From the NCBI RefSeq assembly GCF_020497125.1, contig NC_059075.1, positions 68,405,321-68,469,320 on the forward strand: a stretch of 64,000 nucleotides of DNA. The letters run 5' to 3'. Shown piece after piece: positions 34,554 through 47,910 of the stretch. Every line of letters starts with the position of its first letter. Position 1 is the first letter of the stretch. The stretch comes from Mauremys mutica. Taxonomy: Eukaryota; Chordata; Testudines; Geoemydidae. The notes beneath the pieces are model-generated. The model did no database searches and was not told the DNA's origin. It saw only the letters and a list, made by a program, of their open reading frames with translations. The translations under genes and the position numbers were made by a program.

Positions 34554-34703
34554 GGGCCTGATCAATCCTGCACTCCTTTAAATCAGTGGGAGTTTTGCCA
34601 TTGCTTTCAATGGCTGCAGAATCAGGCCCTAAGGGCCTGATGCAAAGCTGACTGAAATCTATGGTATTCTTTCCACTGATTTCATTGTAGGCTTTGGTTC
34701 AGG
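34554..34703. repeat. Two adjacent short palindromic MITE-like repeats
   Basis: The first, 34554-34630, is bounded by gggcctgatc and gaatcaggccc. The second, from 34633, starts gggcctgatgcaaagc and ends gctttggttcagg. Each folds back on itself around a cactg/ttcaatgg-like centre. Confidence 0.6.
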
Positions 34704-34734
34704 GGTCCTACATCTTTGACTATTAGTGGTAAAT

Positions 34735-35133
34735 ATGCCCAATGGCCTGTGATGGGACACTAGATAGGGTGGAATCTGACTTACTACAGAGAATTCTTTC
34801 CTGGGGGCTGGCAGGTGAGTATTGCCCACATGCTCAGGGTTTAACTGATCGCCATATTAGGGGTCGGGAAGGAATTTTCCTCCAGGGCAGATTGGCAGAG
34901 GTCTGGGGGGGTTTCGCCTTCCTCTGCAGCATGGGGCATGGATCACTTGCTGGAGGATTCTCTGCACCTTGAAGTCTTTAAACCACAAGTTGAGGACTTC
35001 AGTAGCTCAGACGTAAGTCAGGGTTTTGTTACAGGAGTGGGTGGGTGAGATTCTGTGGCCTGTGTTGTGCAGGAGGTCAGACTAGAAGATCATAATGGTC
35101 CCTTCTGACCTTAAAGTCTATGAGTCTATGAGA
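34735..35133 (+). repeat. CR1 LINE 3' end, plus strand
   Basis: The end gaggtcagactagaagatca, taatggtcccttctgacctt, aaagtctatgagtctatgag is a CR1 3' terminus with its characteristic short tandem tail. Upstream sequence (ggaattttcctccagggcag, attggcagaggtctgg) is the CR1 3' untranslated part. This copy is younger in look than the other CR1 pieces. Confidence 0.85.
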
Positions 35134-36130
35134 TGTAGTCACCCTACAAATCAACCCAGTGAACGGCTCCAGATCTGCAAAGATTAACATTTAAGAGCAT
35201 AACAGACCTTAATGAGAACTTTATAAAAAACGTTGTATAGAAAGTTACTTATTGGGATGTGTTATGAACCTTGTTACAGTGGCATCCTGTTAGTGCATGA
35301 GAACCACACAGTGAGACTAGCTGGATTCACAAACTGAATCTGACTAATCTGACTAGCCTACAATGAGTTCAAGATGACTGAAATCATGAACAATGTATGC
35401 AGCATGAAAATCAAATTAGGTGGATACAAGTGTTTTTAATGTTTTAGCTCTATACTCGGGTGGGATGACGATAATACAAGTAAAAGGCTAAAAAACATAT
35501 GACCTAAATGTTCAGCAGTGCCGGTGACTAGTAATTTTAACAATCAATTCTTGGGTGTTTAACTTGAGTCTCCTTAACAAGTCCTGATTTTTAGAAAGTG
35601 ATAAGTACCTAAAATCACTAGGCCCTTTTGAAAATGTAGGCCACAATTTTTCAGTTTGACGGTGTTCTTGGGAGCAAATTCCATAGGACATAGAAACATC
35701 TTCCATAACCTCATGAATCTACATTTCTGATCTCAGTCATTTGCATCAGGATCATGTAGGAGAGGAAGTCAATTTAGGTCTAAAATGGGGGCAATAGAAA
35801 GGTAGAGGGGGAAAACATGAGAGGAGCAGTTTTTTTAGTTGAACCAAATTGTGTCTTGGTCCAAGTTGGCATGGCTTATGGGTGCAGCATTACTGATTTC
35901 CAAGGTTCTGTCCTGCAAGGTACTGAGAGAGTCCTGCATTTATTTAGGCATAGTGACATCATGAAACCATAACAATGTCTCATGACATGATGACACTGTC
36001 ATCTTGCATTAGCACAACATTGTGCTATCAAGCTGTTAACACTGATGTATCATTACATGATTATTGCTCCACAGGACAAGCAGGCAGCTATCATACGGGG
36101 TTGGCATCACTTTCATAGAACGTTCTGGGA
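35134..36130. other. Intergenic DNA, no gene recognised
   Basis: No coding frame with a recognisable domain, no RNA gene and no identifiable repeat boundary were seen. Confidence 0.5.
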
Positions 36131-36134
36131 GAGA

Positions 36135-36350
36135 ATGTGGACTAATGGTCAGAGCAGGAGATTGGGAGCCAAGAGCCTAGATTCTGTTCCCGGCTTTGCC
36201 ACTTACATGCTGTGTAACCTTGGGTAGTCACTTAATCTATCTGTATGTCAGGTTTTCCATTTGTAAAATGGGGATAATAATATTACCCTACCTTACAGAG
36301 GGGTTTGTGAGGCTTAATGTTTACAAAGCACTTTGAGCAGGCTGAATGGG
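36135..36350 (+). repeat. MIR relic, near full length
   Basis: A very clear MIR: gactaatggtcagagcagga, gattctgttcccggctttgc, ctgtgtaaccttgggtagtc, ttgtaaaatggggataataa, ttgtgaggcttaatgtttac, aaagcactttgag. Confidence 0.85.
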
Positions 36351-37830
36351 AGGACTTCAGTACAGAATTCTGCTCTACTAAAAAGAATCCATAAGGTAGT
36401 CTCATCAACTTCAGTGGGGCCAGGATTTCACCCATAGTCTTTAATGTCATTTCAGTGTGCAGACTCCACCAAATTCCTCAGCTAGATATGTTCCTGAAAA
36501 TACTTACTTCAAAGTTAATAGTTGTAAATGAAAGTACTTGAGAAAATTCCTCAGGAGAGAAACAGAGAAGACATAAGAGTATATTACCTGATAAACTGAT
36601 GCACTCCCCATTAAAGGGAAAGCAAATTCTCTTTTTTCTTTTTAAGAGAAGAAGAATAAATGAGCTGTGACCAAACAATTTAAACATGGCACTGAGAGCT
36701 TGGGTTTCACATCCTCAATGGGAAACAGAACAGAGAAGTGAATCCCCTTGAAATAAAAGTGAAGTTAATAATTGGATGGCTTTAGCTGCTTGCCACATCC
36801 TGTGTATGCTGATCATTCTGTTTATAGCAGACAGGAGTCTCTCTAGAATCTTCTTTACCAATTTAACTCTTTACTAAGCCACATGCTACTAACACCAAGA
36901 AAAAAGCCATCCTGCCCCACTCTTCAAGGACCACAATATTTTAAATAATGGTCTCTTTCCCACACACACACACCCCTCTTGCATAGTCTCGCTCGCACAT
37001 GCACACACACACCACTCTTTGCATAATCTAGCACTCACACTCTCATACATACACACAGACACCTATCCACAAAATGCAAACACCTTGGTATAAGCCAACC
37101 AGAGAGAAAGTAAGAGTTCCACAAATGGAAATTGACTATAATTTTATACAGTTGAAGCACGTGAGTTAGGTATAACCTCACTACTGTTCCATAGTGTTAT
37201 TATCTCAGCAGAGTTTCTCCCTGTGACTGGCCTGGGGGTCGGAGAGCTTGGCTGCAGCTTGATTTGGTATATTGAAAGTATTTTCATTGACCAGAACAGC
37301 TCTTTTAATTGGCTTAATTTCTTTTTGCTTTTCAACTTCTGATGCCTTGGTGGTTTATTATTATTATTATTATTTTGAGTATGACACCTTAGGTGACCAT
37401 AGCACTTTTTTCCATTAGTAAAAGGTTTACTCATCTTAATAGTTTTCACTCAGGAAGGCTCAGCTATCCATCCATCCTTCATCATGAATTTCTATTCTTC
37501 AACCATTTGATCGGCACTGATAACTAGGCAGTGTTATTTTGGAAACAGCTGCAACAAGACACATTTATCACTGCTGCTGGGTAAAAATTTTTGACAAACT
37601 TTTTTTGTCAAAATATGCAGATTCAAGTCAACTGAAACATTTTGTGAATTTGTGCTGATTTTAGCAAATTGTTTTGGTTTAAAAAAAAGATTTTTTGGGG
37701 AAATGTCAAAATGAACTGTTTTGACATTTCCAAAACTAAATGTTTTGATTTGTTGGGCTAGATTCACAAGGGGACATAAGTACCATTCACAAAACTGAAG
37801 CAGAAAAGGAGAAGGTGGTGGAGATGCCCC
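36351..37830. other. Intergenic DNA with simple repeats
   Basis: Two CA-rich microsatellite tracts lie in 36961-37060, and a TTA run lies at about 37359-37374. The stretch 37570-37760 is rich in ttttgtcaaaat-like inverted words. No gene is recognised. Confidence 0.6.
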
Positions 37831-37836
37831 TTCTAA

Positions 37837-38065
37837 TACCAATTACCCCATTGGTTAGGACACTCGCCTGGGATGTCTGAGACCCTGTAGATCCAGCCTG
37901 TTGGAATGCCTATTCCAATGAATATTGAATTATTTATACAAAATGGAGCAGCTTCAACAGGAGAGACTGAGAGACCCCAGAAAAGCCAGTAGCTGGGTGG
38001 ATGAACCTGGATCTCCCACATCCCAGGTGATTGTCCTAACCAATGGGCTATTGGCATGAAGGGGG
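37837..38065. repeat. Inverted pair of tRNA-like SINE heads
   Basis: The left arm (ccattggttaggacactcgc, ctgggatgtctgagaccc, from about 37850) and the complement of the right arm (cccattggttaggacaatca, cctgggatgtgggagatcca, ending about 38048) are the same tRNA-like sequence facing each other. The minus-strand arm continues to ggttcatccac, a B-box-like word. This is an inverted dimer or palindromic element of about 230 bp. It is not a tRNA gene, because the acceptor arms are absent. Confidence 0.65.
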
Positions 38066-40640
38066 CAACCCCACCTTTTCATTCTCCTTGGTTCTGTGAA
38101 TCCAACCCATAATTTCCTGTTATTTAAAAAAAAAAGGCTAAAAATGCCCAAAATTGAAACAAAACATTTTGTTTAACACTAAAGGATTTTTTTCCCAACT
38201 TTTCAATTTAGGGTTCACCCAAATCGAGTTTCCCTCACACTCACATACCCCAAAATTGCCAGCAAACTGAAAAATCAATTAGTCACCCAGCATGCCACTA
38301 TTCATCACCACCACACCTGGAGTTTGTGTTTGCTTAAGCCATCAAGGGCATTAAAGGTGAATGAGATGTTCATCTTTGACCCACAGTTCATGATATCTCT
38401 GAACTTGTAAAGAGCAGCACACTTCCTCCATCCTGATCACTGCTGCTGTATGATCATCTAACCGCTGCTGAAGTTCCAACATTACCTAGCAATTGCAAGT
38501 TTGGTGACAATCAGCAGGCACGCTGTCTTAGTAAAAGGAACTTTACGTGACTGTGTGAATTTAAGGGCTGGATCTATAGGCCAGAAGATAGAACTGCTCT
38601 ATCCAAAATAGCATGAGTGGCTTAAAAATCAAGCAATTTTAAAATATAATAAATTTGGATTCTTTCTATATTGGCCTTTTGGTTTGTGCATCTCCAGGGG
38701 TTACATTTTCAAGCTTTCCTCTGCAACCAAAACAGCTAAAAACATTTTTTTTTTAAATGAAAACCAAGAGTCTCACATAATCGCATGACTCCCAGGGCTG
38801 GGTCTTTAAGAAAAACAGCAAATATTGCGACACTCGCATTAAAAATGTGAGATCTGGCTTTCCTTCCCATGCAGCAGCAGCACTAACTGCTTTCACCAGG
38901 CAGCCTAAAAAAATAAATTATATTTATGCAACATCTTTCATCCCAACTTTACAAAGCAGAGACATAGTACAGAGGAAATACCCTACCAATGAAATGCAGC
39001 TTACAGAGAGATGCAGCACAGCAGCTGCTTAGTGGCATCCCATAAAACTATACAACCGATTAGGACAGCAAGTGGAGAATGCTGTGTCCAGCTGAAAGTA
39101 CTGTGACTATTTAGGTAGCAGGTAGTAATGCCCTAAGTTGGAATTTAGCTAGGACTCCAGGGCTAACATTTCTACTCTTGTGAAAAGTATGAATAGATTT
39201 TTAAATGGCAAGTGGTCAGAGCCTCAGTTTCATTTTCCATCCAAAAGACTGTCCCTCCAGCAGCACCGCATCCCTGGCACGCTGCTAAGCCTCTGTCTCA
39301 GTATTGATTAAGAGAGAGGAATGTCATCTACTGAATCACCAGCACCACTGCAACACTCTGGATTTTCTTTGTAGGGGGGTGAGCTCTCCCATCTTAGTAC
39401 TGAAAAGTTCAGCCTGGCTTATCTTGTAAGGTTTGTGAGCTACTCTTCTGAGTCAACTTCAAAGACTGTAACATCACCTAATAATCAACTACTAAGAAGG
39501 GAGGACTATCCTTGCAAAAGTTTTTCCCCTCCTCCCACTTATCCTGCCTTTGCTTTGACCTGCTTATCAGTTATATACCACAAATATTTCAGTCTCTAAT
39601 TAATTCATCTGTTAGCTCATCAAATTCACATGACTTGGCTTTATTACATAGGGCTGTAACATGCTGATCAATAGTCTCACCTGGCAGCCAGCTTGTAGAA
39701 AAATGTGTTTTTCCCAAGTGACTTTCTTGTGTGGATCAAATTATGCTTGAAACTTTTGAATGTTATTATCTAGCAATTTGCAGCCTCCCTCATGCTCCCA
39801 CTGGAATGTATGGTAGCTGTCCAATGTCTCTGGGCCTTCCGTGTGTTGCAGTGTGGAGGACTTCACCCTCTCAAATTTTTCTGCAATGTCACTTGCTTCC
39901 AGGAAAATGTAGAAGCTCTGCAACCACCTCCTCCATTTCCCAGCCAGGCTCCCTTTTGGAATAAAGGATTCAGGCAGACTAATTTGCTCCATTTGAGGTT
40001 TTAGTATCTGTTGCTTACCGGGGCTAGAGGTATACCAACCACAAGGTCTGATGTGTGCTGCAGTGTATTAATTTATCACAGATGCCAGTCCTCATGGCAG
40101 AGTTCAGTTTGCTTTCCCCGTAAAGCCCATTCACCAGCTCAACCTAGTCTCCACAAATTCAGCATTTCTATTTGGTGACTGTGCCTACCGGACACACAAA
40201 AATATAGTGAAGTCTGGCAGCATTTAGATTATAGCAGACTAAATTACTTATATATTTATCTCTCTTTCTTATTACATGGTTCTTATTTTACAATATGCTG
40301 CAGTGCCTATTGTTTCTCTATAGTACTGTTCAGACTCTATGGAGTTCAGATACGATCTAAATGGGCACAGTCTAAACGCCGATGGTAGAGATCTGAGAGC
40401 ACCGAGTTAGACACTGCTAGCACAGTAATTGTGTTAGGTGAATGTGGCAATTACTGTAATCCAATCAGTAAATCTCACACCACCTGGAACTATACTGAGA
40501 GACAGAATGTTAACCAGAACACCTGCTTTACCTTCAACTTTTTTTTCTTCAAAAAGTGCCTCTGAATCTTTATCTTCCCCTTGGACAGTTTAAAGGTGGG
40601 TAATAAAAAGGAACATCCAGACAGCACTATCAGTTATATT
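38066..40640. other. Intergenic DNA, no gene recognised
   Basis: No supported gene, RNA or classifiable repeat was found. Confidence 0.5.
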
Positions 40641-41009
40641 TACTGTTTTAGATGCTTCTGTCATTGTGCTTCTCCCTTATACTAAGTAGTACTAGACTTC
40701 TATACCTCCCCTCACCATCCTAGTAATCTTTGACTTAAGCCTATGCATCTCTGTTCTGTTGTGTTGTCTTTCTCTGGGCCTTCTCTGTTTCTACTATGTC
40801 CTTTCTGAGATGATGTGACATACAATAAGTGACTATGTACAACTAGTTTATACCATGTTATAATATTTTCCATCTTGATCTTTAGCTCCTTCTTAATTCA
40901 GGCTTACTATCTTATCCCTTTTACTAACCACTCTTGTGTTTTGAGTAAACGGTTTCATTGCCCTGTCGACACGATGAGACCTAGATCTTTCTCTTGAAAT
41001 CACTAATTT

Positions 41010-41740
41010 GGAGCATACAGGTGAATATGAGTGCTTTAGATGATTTCCTCCAAAATGTATTATCTTGCATTTACCTATGTTGAACTTTATCTAGCATCCT
41101 GGAGTACAATCTCCTAGTTTTGTTAGGATTTTCTAGTGTCCCACAATCCTCACTACCCTGGACTAACTTGCAGCTGCAATAAATAATTCACTGTTTATCA
41201 GCAAATTTTGCTGCCTTGTTCCTTGCCCATTTCCATAATGTTAATATCGTTCAGAATACTATTTTCATCCTCTTCCCCTGCATTAACCTCTTTCGATGTA
41301 GAAATAAACTGCCAGTTTTCCAGTTCTGTTCTTCCTCTTTCAGACACAGTTTTTAATCCATGACAAGGCTTCCCCTGTCATCCTCTCATTACCAAGTTTC
41401 CTTATTAGACTCTCGGGAAGATCTTTATCAAGAAGTCTTTTGAAACTGCATTTATTGTAGTCCCTGCTTTTTCTTGATCAGCTATTTTAGTAACTTGGAG
41501 AAGTCAACTGACTGGAGAGGCATGATTCAGCCTTACAAAAAGCTACAAAATCTTGCTAATTTTGTTCAGCTGTTTTACGATTTTGCTCAGTTGTTTTTCT
41601 CAAAACAAAGGTCAGGGTTAGGAGGTCTATACATTCTGGTATCTGCATTAGCTCCTTTTTGAATATTGGCACCTTCCAGTCTTCATATCATATACAGTAT
41701 CAGAGCTGGACATTTTGTAAGGCTACTCACCAGGGGTTTC
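41010..41740 (-). repeat. Old CR1-type LINE fragment, minus strand
   Basis: The + strand carries degraded complements of CR1 coding sequence: cttgcatttacctatgttga, tttatcagcaaattttgctg, ttttaatccatgacaaggct, agaggcatgattcagcctta. The order agrees with a CR1 reverse-transcriptase region read backward. No frame survives. Confidence 0.55.
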
Positions 41741-42034
41741 ATCCTGAACCACTGGAGTCAATGGGAGTTTTGACTTTGATTTCAGGGTGAGTGGCAGCAA
41801 GTTTGTATAGCATTTCCTCTTGAACGTCTGCTATGACGGTGCCTCAACCATTTACCTTAGGAGTCTAGTCTACTGCTCAATTGCTCTTGAGTTTGAGGGA
41901 AAACTAATTTTTAATCCATGTTTTTTTTAAATGTAGATTTACTAACTTCTTTATAATAGAAAGAGTGCTCTCTAGTCATTGGAAAGGAATGGGGTTCAGG
42001 ACACCTGGGCTCTTTTCCTTGTTCAGAGAAGGCA

Positions 42035-42240
42035 TGTAGAGTGCTAATTACACCAGGGGATTGAGACACAGGAAGTGTGGACTCTATCCCTGGCTCTGCC
42101 CTGGACTTGCTGTGTGGTCATAAGTATGTTACTTAATCTCTTTGTGGCTCAGTTTCCCAATCTACCTATAAACTGTTATATAGGGATTTAAGAGATGATT
42201 GGTCAAAGCATTAAAGAAGTACCACTGATGATTAAACTTT
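42035..42240 (+). repeat. MIR relic
   Basis: Signatures: ctatccctggctctgccctg, gacttgctgtgtggtcataa, cttaatctctttgtggctca, gtttcccaatctacc, all in MIR order. Confidence 0.7.
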
Positions 42241-42367
42241 AACGGTAAGTTTTTCAAAAGTGTTCAATGTTGTCTTAGCTCTTCTCCTGTTGGAGTCAAT
42301 GGCAATTTTACCATTGACTGCTGTGGGAGCAGAGTTAGGTCAATGTTGGATGGTCTGGAAGCTCCAT

Positions 42368-42632
42368 TAGGGTATGTCTTCACTAGCAATGTTAAAGCGC
42401 TGCCGTGACAGCACTTTAACATGGCTGTGTAGTCGTGGCACCAACGCTGGGAGAGAACCCACCCCCATAAGGGTAGTAGCTCCCAGCTCTGGGAGCACGG
42501 CTCCGAGCGCTGGTGCACTGTCTACACTGCCACTTCACAGCGCTGAAACTTGCAGTGCTTGGGGGGGTGTTTTTTCACCCCCCTGAGTGAGGAAGTTGCA
42601 GCACTGTGACGTGGCAGTGTAGACAAGGCCTA
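42368..42632. mobile_element. Non-autonomous DNA transposon (MITE), about 265 bp
   Basis: The ends tagggtatgtcttcactagc and gcagtgtagacaaggccta are imperfect inverted repeats. The interior is full of agcgctg and agcacttt motifs, like the element at 119-1001. A target duplication was not resolved. hAT type is inferred. Confidence 0.65.
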
Positions 42633-42639
42633 AATATAT

Positions 42640-43120
42640 AAGTTTACTATATCGAACGCCTCCTTGAAACCCAGAGTCTTTCCATTATATTCCCTCTACC
42701 TAATGAATCAGTAATTATGTTGAAGAAAACTATTATTTCTTTGATATGACCTATATAAAACCAAATTGTCGTGCACATAGTTGGTGGTATGCCAGGGTTC
42801 TGTGCCCTGTGTAATATTGTCTTGCATACGTAACCATTGTTTAAATCTCAGATCAAAACAAACCAAGCCACGTTGTTTGTCAGTTATTAGACATCTTTCT
42901 TCCAAATAGTCACACAGCCTTCATTACCATAACAGTAATTATTATTACATAGTGCCTTATTATATGCTTGAGAATAGTTAGCACATTTGCCTTTTCCCAC
43001 ACATTAGTAGCTTCTCCTGACTCTCATGATTCACCGGTGCTTATTTCTCAATGTCCCTCTAGTTCTTTTAAAATTCCCAGCTGCATTTCATCAAGGCTTG
43101 CAGATTAATACATTAGTAAT
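42640..43120 (-). repeat. Old CR1-type LINE fragment, minus strand
   Basis: Complements of CR1 coding words are seen (actatatcgaacgcctcctt, attatttctttgatatgacc, catttcatcaaggcttgcag). The region may continue the relic that ends near 41740, with the MITE at 42368 and a MIR lying between. It is heavily decayed. Confidence 0.45.
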
Positions 43121-46100
43121 AGAATTTTTGGTTTGTACTGCAGCAATGCCCAAAGGCCCTGGGCAGGATTGGGGCCTCATTGGGCTAGGTGATATGCAAA
43201 CACATAGTAAGACATGGACCCTGCCCCCCAGGAGTTTAATAAATATTTAGTTTAGTCTAGTAATGTGATTTGGAGCCTTTCCAGGCTGACAGTTCAAATC
43301 TAGCCCCAGCAACTGAAATTTATTACCATCTGATGGTTATTTATTGGCTTAAGTGAAATGGGTTGGGGATCTCAAGCACTGTATCATGATCAGTGGAACT
43401 GGAGTTAGAGGTCCCATGTTCTGGGTGTGGGGGACCTTTATTGATGGGATACCAGTGGAACAGGGAATGCCGGAAGTTAGGCTGAAAGCAACCTAGCCAT
43501 GTGGACAGAGCAGTTCACAGAGTTTCATGAAGTTTTATGTGTTCAACTTAATCTGCATTCATCCTCATTCTTTGGTAATGATAACAAACAGGCTCCCAGT
43601 GGATGAGGTTCACATCACAAAACCACCACCACAATTGGCAATAATTGACATCCTTTGTGGTAAATCTTAACCTGGCCCAGTATTCCAGATGAGGGATTAC
43701 CATTGGCTCTTTTGTTATCTGCCCCAGTTCTACTCTCTTTGAACCACTTCTGTGATACAAATGGAAGGGGAAATCCCTGTATCTACCCAATGGTCAGAGG
43801 AGCCAGTGTAGCAAGTCCTCTTACAGCTCCTGATGTAGGAGGTGTGTCAGAAACATGGCTGGAGCATGCTGCACTCTAGTAATCCCCAAATGGCATAGAT
43901 TAACACTTGCCATCCTTTGGAAAAAATATGTGATCATGTATTTTAAGACTGCATCAAAATGCACAGGCATGAGGTTCATCAGAAGAGACCAGACTTGAAC
44001 CTGGCTCCCTGCCCACTGCACCTTCCCCCAGGCTAAAAGGCATTTTGATGGGATGGGCAGGAAAGCAAGCTGACTGGCTAGTGCAAACACTTCACTGAGG
44101 CTTAGAAGCATATGCAGTGCGGTGGGAATGTTCAGAAAACTATGGAACAAGCGCAGAATAAGTTCCATCATGGATATGCAATTCCCCCTCCCCCCCCCCG
44201 GATTATAAATTGGCAAAATCTGGATGGATTTGCAAGCAGGTAGAAAAAGGCAGCACCCTGTCCTCAGTGCTACATCCCTTTCAAGTAGCAAGATCCCACC
44301 CCAAACCCTGGAGGCACTCGAGTTGTTTCAAACAAATAACAACAAAAAACCTAGACAAATATTTAACATTGGCAAAAATTCATTAGCACATTCAACCTCC
44401 GGCAAAGACCAAGCATGGAAAATTGCACGGGGGGGAAATTTGTCAGACACAATTGGAATTGCACCAATGTAATTGAGCAGATATTGGCACATAGTGACTG
44501 AATTGCTTTATATTCCTTCTGGATGGGAGGTTCTATACAAATCTAAATCATTTAGATTCGTATAGAATAACATCCATGGGTTTATAAATCTGGAGTGAGA
44601 TTTTTTGAAAGAAGTCTGGAATTTGTGCTGTTTTCTGTGTACCGCACCTTTAAATTTCTGGCAGGCCCTCCATTTTGGAGAGCAGTTTATGTTCAGATCT
44701 GCGACAGGTATTACTTGCTCTCTCATGGAGACTTTACTGTCATGCTTTTTTTGGGTCGTTGTATTTACCATTGATCTAAAATAAAAGTCATGTATCTGAG
44801 AGTCTTTGACTGCCCTTCGTGCACTGAACAAAACAAAAGTAGCTCTAATCCGGCTAGGTTGAAGCTAAACTATTAAAATGGCTTTTCCTTTTCTAAAGTG
44901 GCTGTTACGCTCTGCACCACAGCCCAGATCCTCGGCTTCAGCCAGTGAGCACAGAGCAAAGCTAACGAAGTGGGGAGGAAAACTTCTTTTGTGTGCCAGA
45001 CCAATTCTCAGACACAACCTACAGCAGCTTGAAAGTTGATGCTGGCTGCCAACAGCAAGGGTAGATAGTGTGGCTGGGAGTTCCTGGGGCATAGGGAAGC
45101 TGTGATAGCTGTGGTGGGGGAGAGTGGTGTAGGAGTCACCATGCCAGCTCTGTGCCACTAGATTCCCCCTATGTGTGGGTGCTCTAACCCTGGCTAGCTA
45201 GGCTGGCTCTAAGGCCATAATTCACCAATGGTGCAACATCAATCTGCAGTTGAGAAATTGTTCCCACACCTTCATATGTTTGCACTGTTTCTTTACTAAA
45301 CTGGCCTACTTTCCATGTTGTTATGAATATTAAAAACATTTATATGGCCTAATTAACTTGCTAGCATTTCGCAAACAGTGATAAGACCTGCTCCCTCCCT
45401 TGAAGAGTTTACACTCTAAGCTAGACAGAACAAACACAAGATAAGACACAGGACAATAGTACAAGCAATGGGGTGGGTGGTAGAAGGAATTGTTTTGAAA
45501 ATGTAGGTTTTGAAGAGCTGAGAGGGTGGCTACAAGATGAGGCTACATGGCCTATTACAGACAAACAGCCTCATTCACTGCAGTTATGTACAGCAGTGCA
45601 AAGTGCATGTAAACCGCTACCAAATCAGTATGGTAAAGATTTCTACACCCACTTTGTACTCATGTAAACAGCTACAACAGGATGCAAGACAATGGTGAAC
45701 CCGGCCTATAGGGGGCAGTATAGTAGAAGGCACAAAGCCAGAAAAAAATGAAGGCAAGTATGCTGAAAACAGTGGAAAAGTAAGAGCAGAGATGTAAGGC
45801 CAAAATGACATCTGGAGCACATTTATTTTACACAGATGGGCAGCAGGGGCTCCAGACACAGATTTTAACTCTTTTCTTGTATCACCCACTGTTTTTCCAT
45901 TGCTGTGCAGTTAGTGGCTGCTCTTCCCTCTCTCCAGCATGTTTGGATCCCTCTTCACAGCCACTTAACAGTGGCAATGTATTGGCCACAAGAAAATTAA
46001 TCATAGAAAGCAAATGTAAGTATAGGCTCAGTGTCCTGTTATGTGGAAATACATTAATGGCATTAATATTTCCTGGAAATTATAACTTATGTCCATTAAG

Positions 46101-47790
46101 TTTCCTTACTCGATAGCCTGCCAAAATGACACCTCTGCATTTTCCAATGTCAATGCCACCAGTGCTAAGTTTGTCACAAGTTATTCAAATATTTTTGATC
46201 TTTTCTGCAGAGAGCAAATTCTGTCCTCACCTCCTGCCTCTCCCCCTTCCCCCCTGCCAAACGGATTCAAGTATCTGAGCTACTAAGAAACTATGAGACA
46301 CTCTTGTGACCAGCAGCCTGAGATCCTAAAACCCAGAAATGATTAGCAAAGATGTCATATAATTTATCTCATGCTGGATGTTCTTTATGTTATTTACAGG
46401 TGTAAAGTCAGGAGGATTAAGAGCTTTTAATATTTGCCTGGTACTGGATCTTCCAACTCCTGCAAAAATAATGCTGTTGGCGACTTGAGTTTCCTGCTAC
46501 CGCAAAGTACACACACACACACTCTCTCTCTCTCTTTTATAAATGTTTACACACCCAAGCTGCCAGGAATCGCAATCCCATCACTTCCTACCACCTCCAC
46601 GCACTTTCCTGTATCTTTGGGAGTTTGTTTTCTTACCAAGCAGCTGCAAATATACCTTTTTGCTTTTGACCAGAAGGCTAGGCATTTCCCAAAGAGCCAG
46701 CAGTGCCCGGTTTCCAACTTGGGCCATTCATACCTCCCAATGGATACACAGAAGTGTTACATATAGGGAACACAAGACCAAAATAACAGATTTTAAAAAA
46801 CCCAAACACACCTTAAGGACGCATAAGGGGAGAGAACAGAAAGAGGCATGCCTGGACTCACCTATCCATGCACGATATTTGTAAAGGCTGCTGAAGAACT
46901 GGTACATGGAATGGGGAAAATGTGTAAAAAAGACATTGGGGGTACATGAGACTAAAAGAAATCTACCTTTACCCATTTCCCCAAACACACAAAAATAGCA
47001 CTGTGACCCAGAAGATACTAATACTTCAGTGAACCAGCTATAGGAAGGTTACTCTGCCTGTTTAAAGTCAGTGTACACTAAAGCATTATGACTGAGAAGC
47101 CACGTTCATTACACAGGAAACCCCTATTTTCAAGGGCTTATAACCTTCTCAGCTAAGAACAGGTGCCTCTGGTAATTTTAGTATTTCTGCAGAAAACCAA
47201 ATCTGTCCATGGTTGTAAGAATTAGAAAATCACAAACTCTGCATGCTCCAAATCCTCAATCTTTATTTGGTTTAAACTTGGCCCTTAGGCTAACCACTCC
47301 TTATAGTCACTGGGAGTTAATCAGAGTAAGGACTAAGGATTTTTCCTCTGTCTTTTAACAATGTACTGAGGCATGCAATTCTTGCGGGTCCATCTGAGGC
47401 AAGCATGTTGAAATAAAGTGTTCATTGGTTATGAGACCAGTTAGAGATCAGTTTAAATTTCCCCGTGCTGGAGTCTTCGCCCCCTGGCCCAAACAACATG
47501 ACAGTACATGTCCAATTCCAATTTTGCGAACTGTGGTTCTCTGCATTGAAATCTGAAAAAAAGTGCACAAAATTGGAAATTAACAGCCATTTGCAATATA
47601 CGCTCCTCCCCGTGAAGACAATGATAAAACTCCCATTGATGTCATCACGTCCCATGAAAAGATAAAGCTAATTCAGGAGCGAGGCCACCAGACCTGGTGG
47701 AGCCTTTGAGATGCCAACTTTAACTATTAGGGATTATTAGGAGACGTAGTGGAGGAGGTGGGGGAGTAATTATCCCACATCTGCCTAATG
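43121..47790. other. Intergenic DNA with unassigned repeats and simple tracts
   Basis: No gene is recognised. The stretches 43160-43250 and 45385-45475 contain motifs (cctgccccccaggagttt and cctcccttgaagagtttaca) of a widespread amniote repeat I cannot name. A short perfect-looking palindrome, tacaaatctaaat and atttagattcgta, lies near 44535-44564. A (CA)n(CT)n tract lies at about 46510-46536. The frames in this region lack recognisable domains. Confidence 0.5.
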
Positions 47791-47799
47791 CAGGGTTTC

Positions 47800-47910
47800 T
47801 CATCCTTTCCTCTGACGCATCTTGTACTGACCACTATCAGACACAGTATACTAGACTACAGGGACCATAGGTCTGATCCACTCTGGCAATTTCCATGTTC
47901 CTTTATGTGC
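47800..47910 (+). repeat. CR1 LINE 3'-end fragment, plus strand
   Basis: The segment actagactacagggaccata, ggtctgatccactctggcaa, tttccatgttc matches the CR1 3' terminus seen in complement at 18018. Confidence 0.6.
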
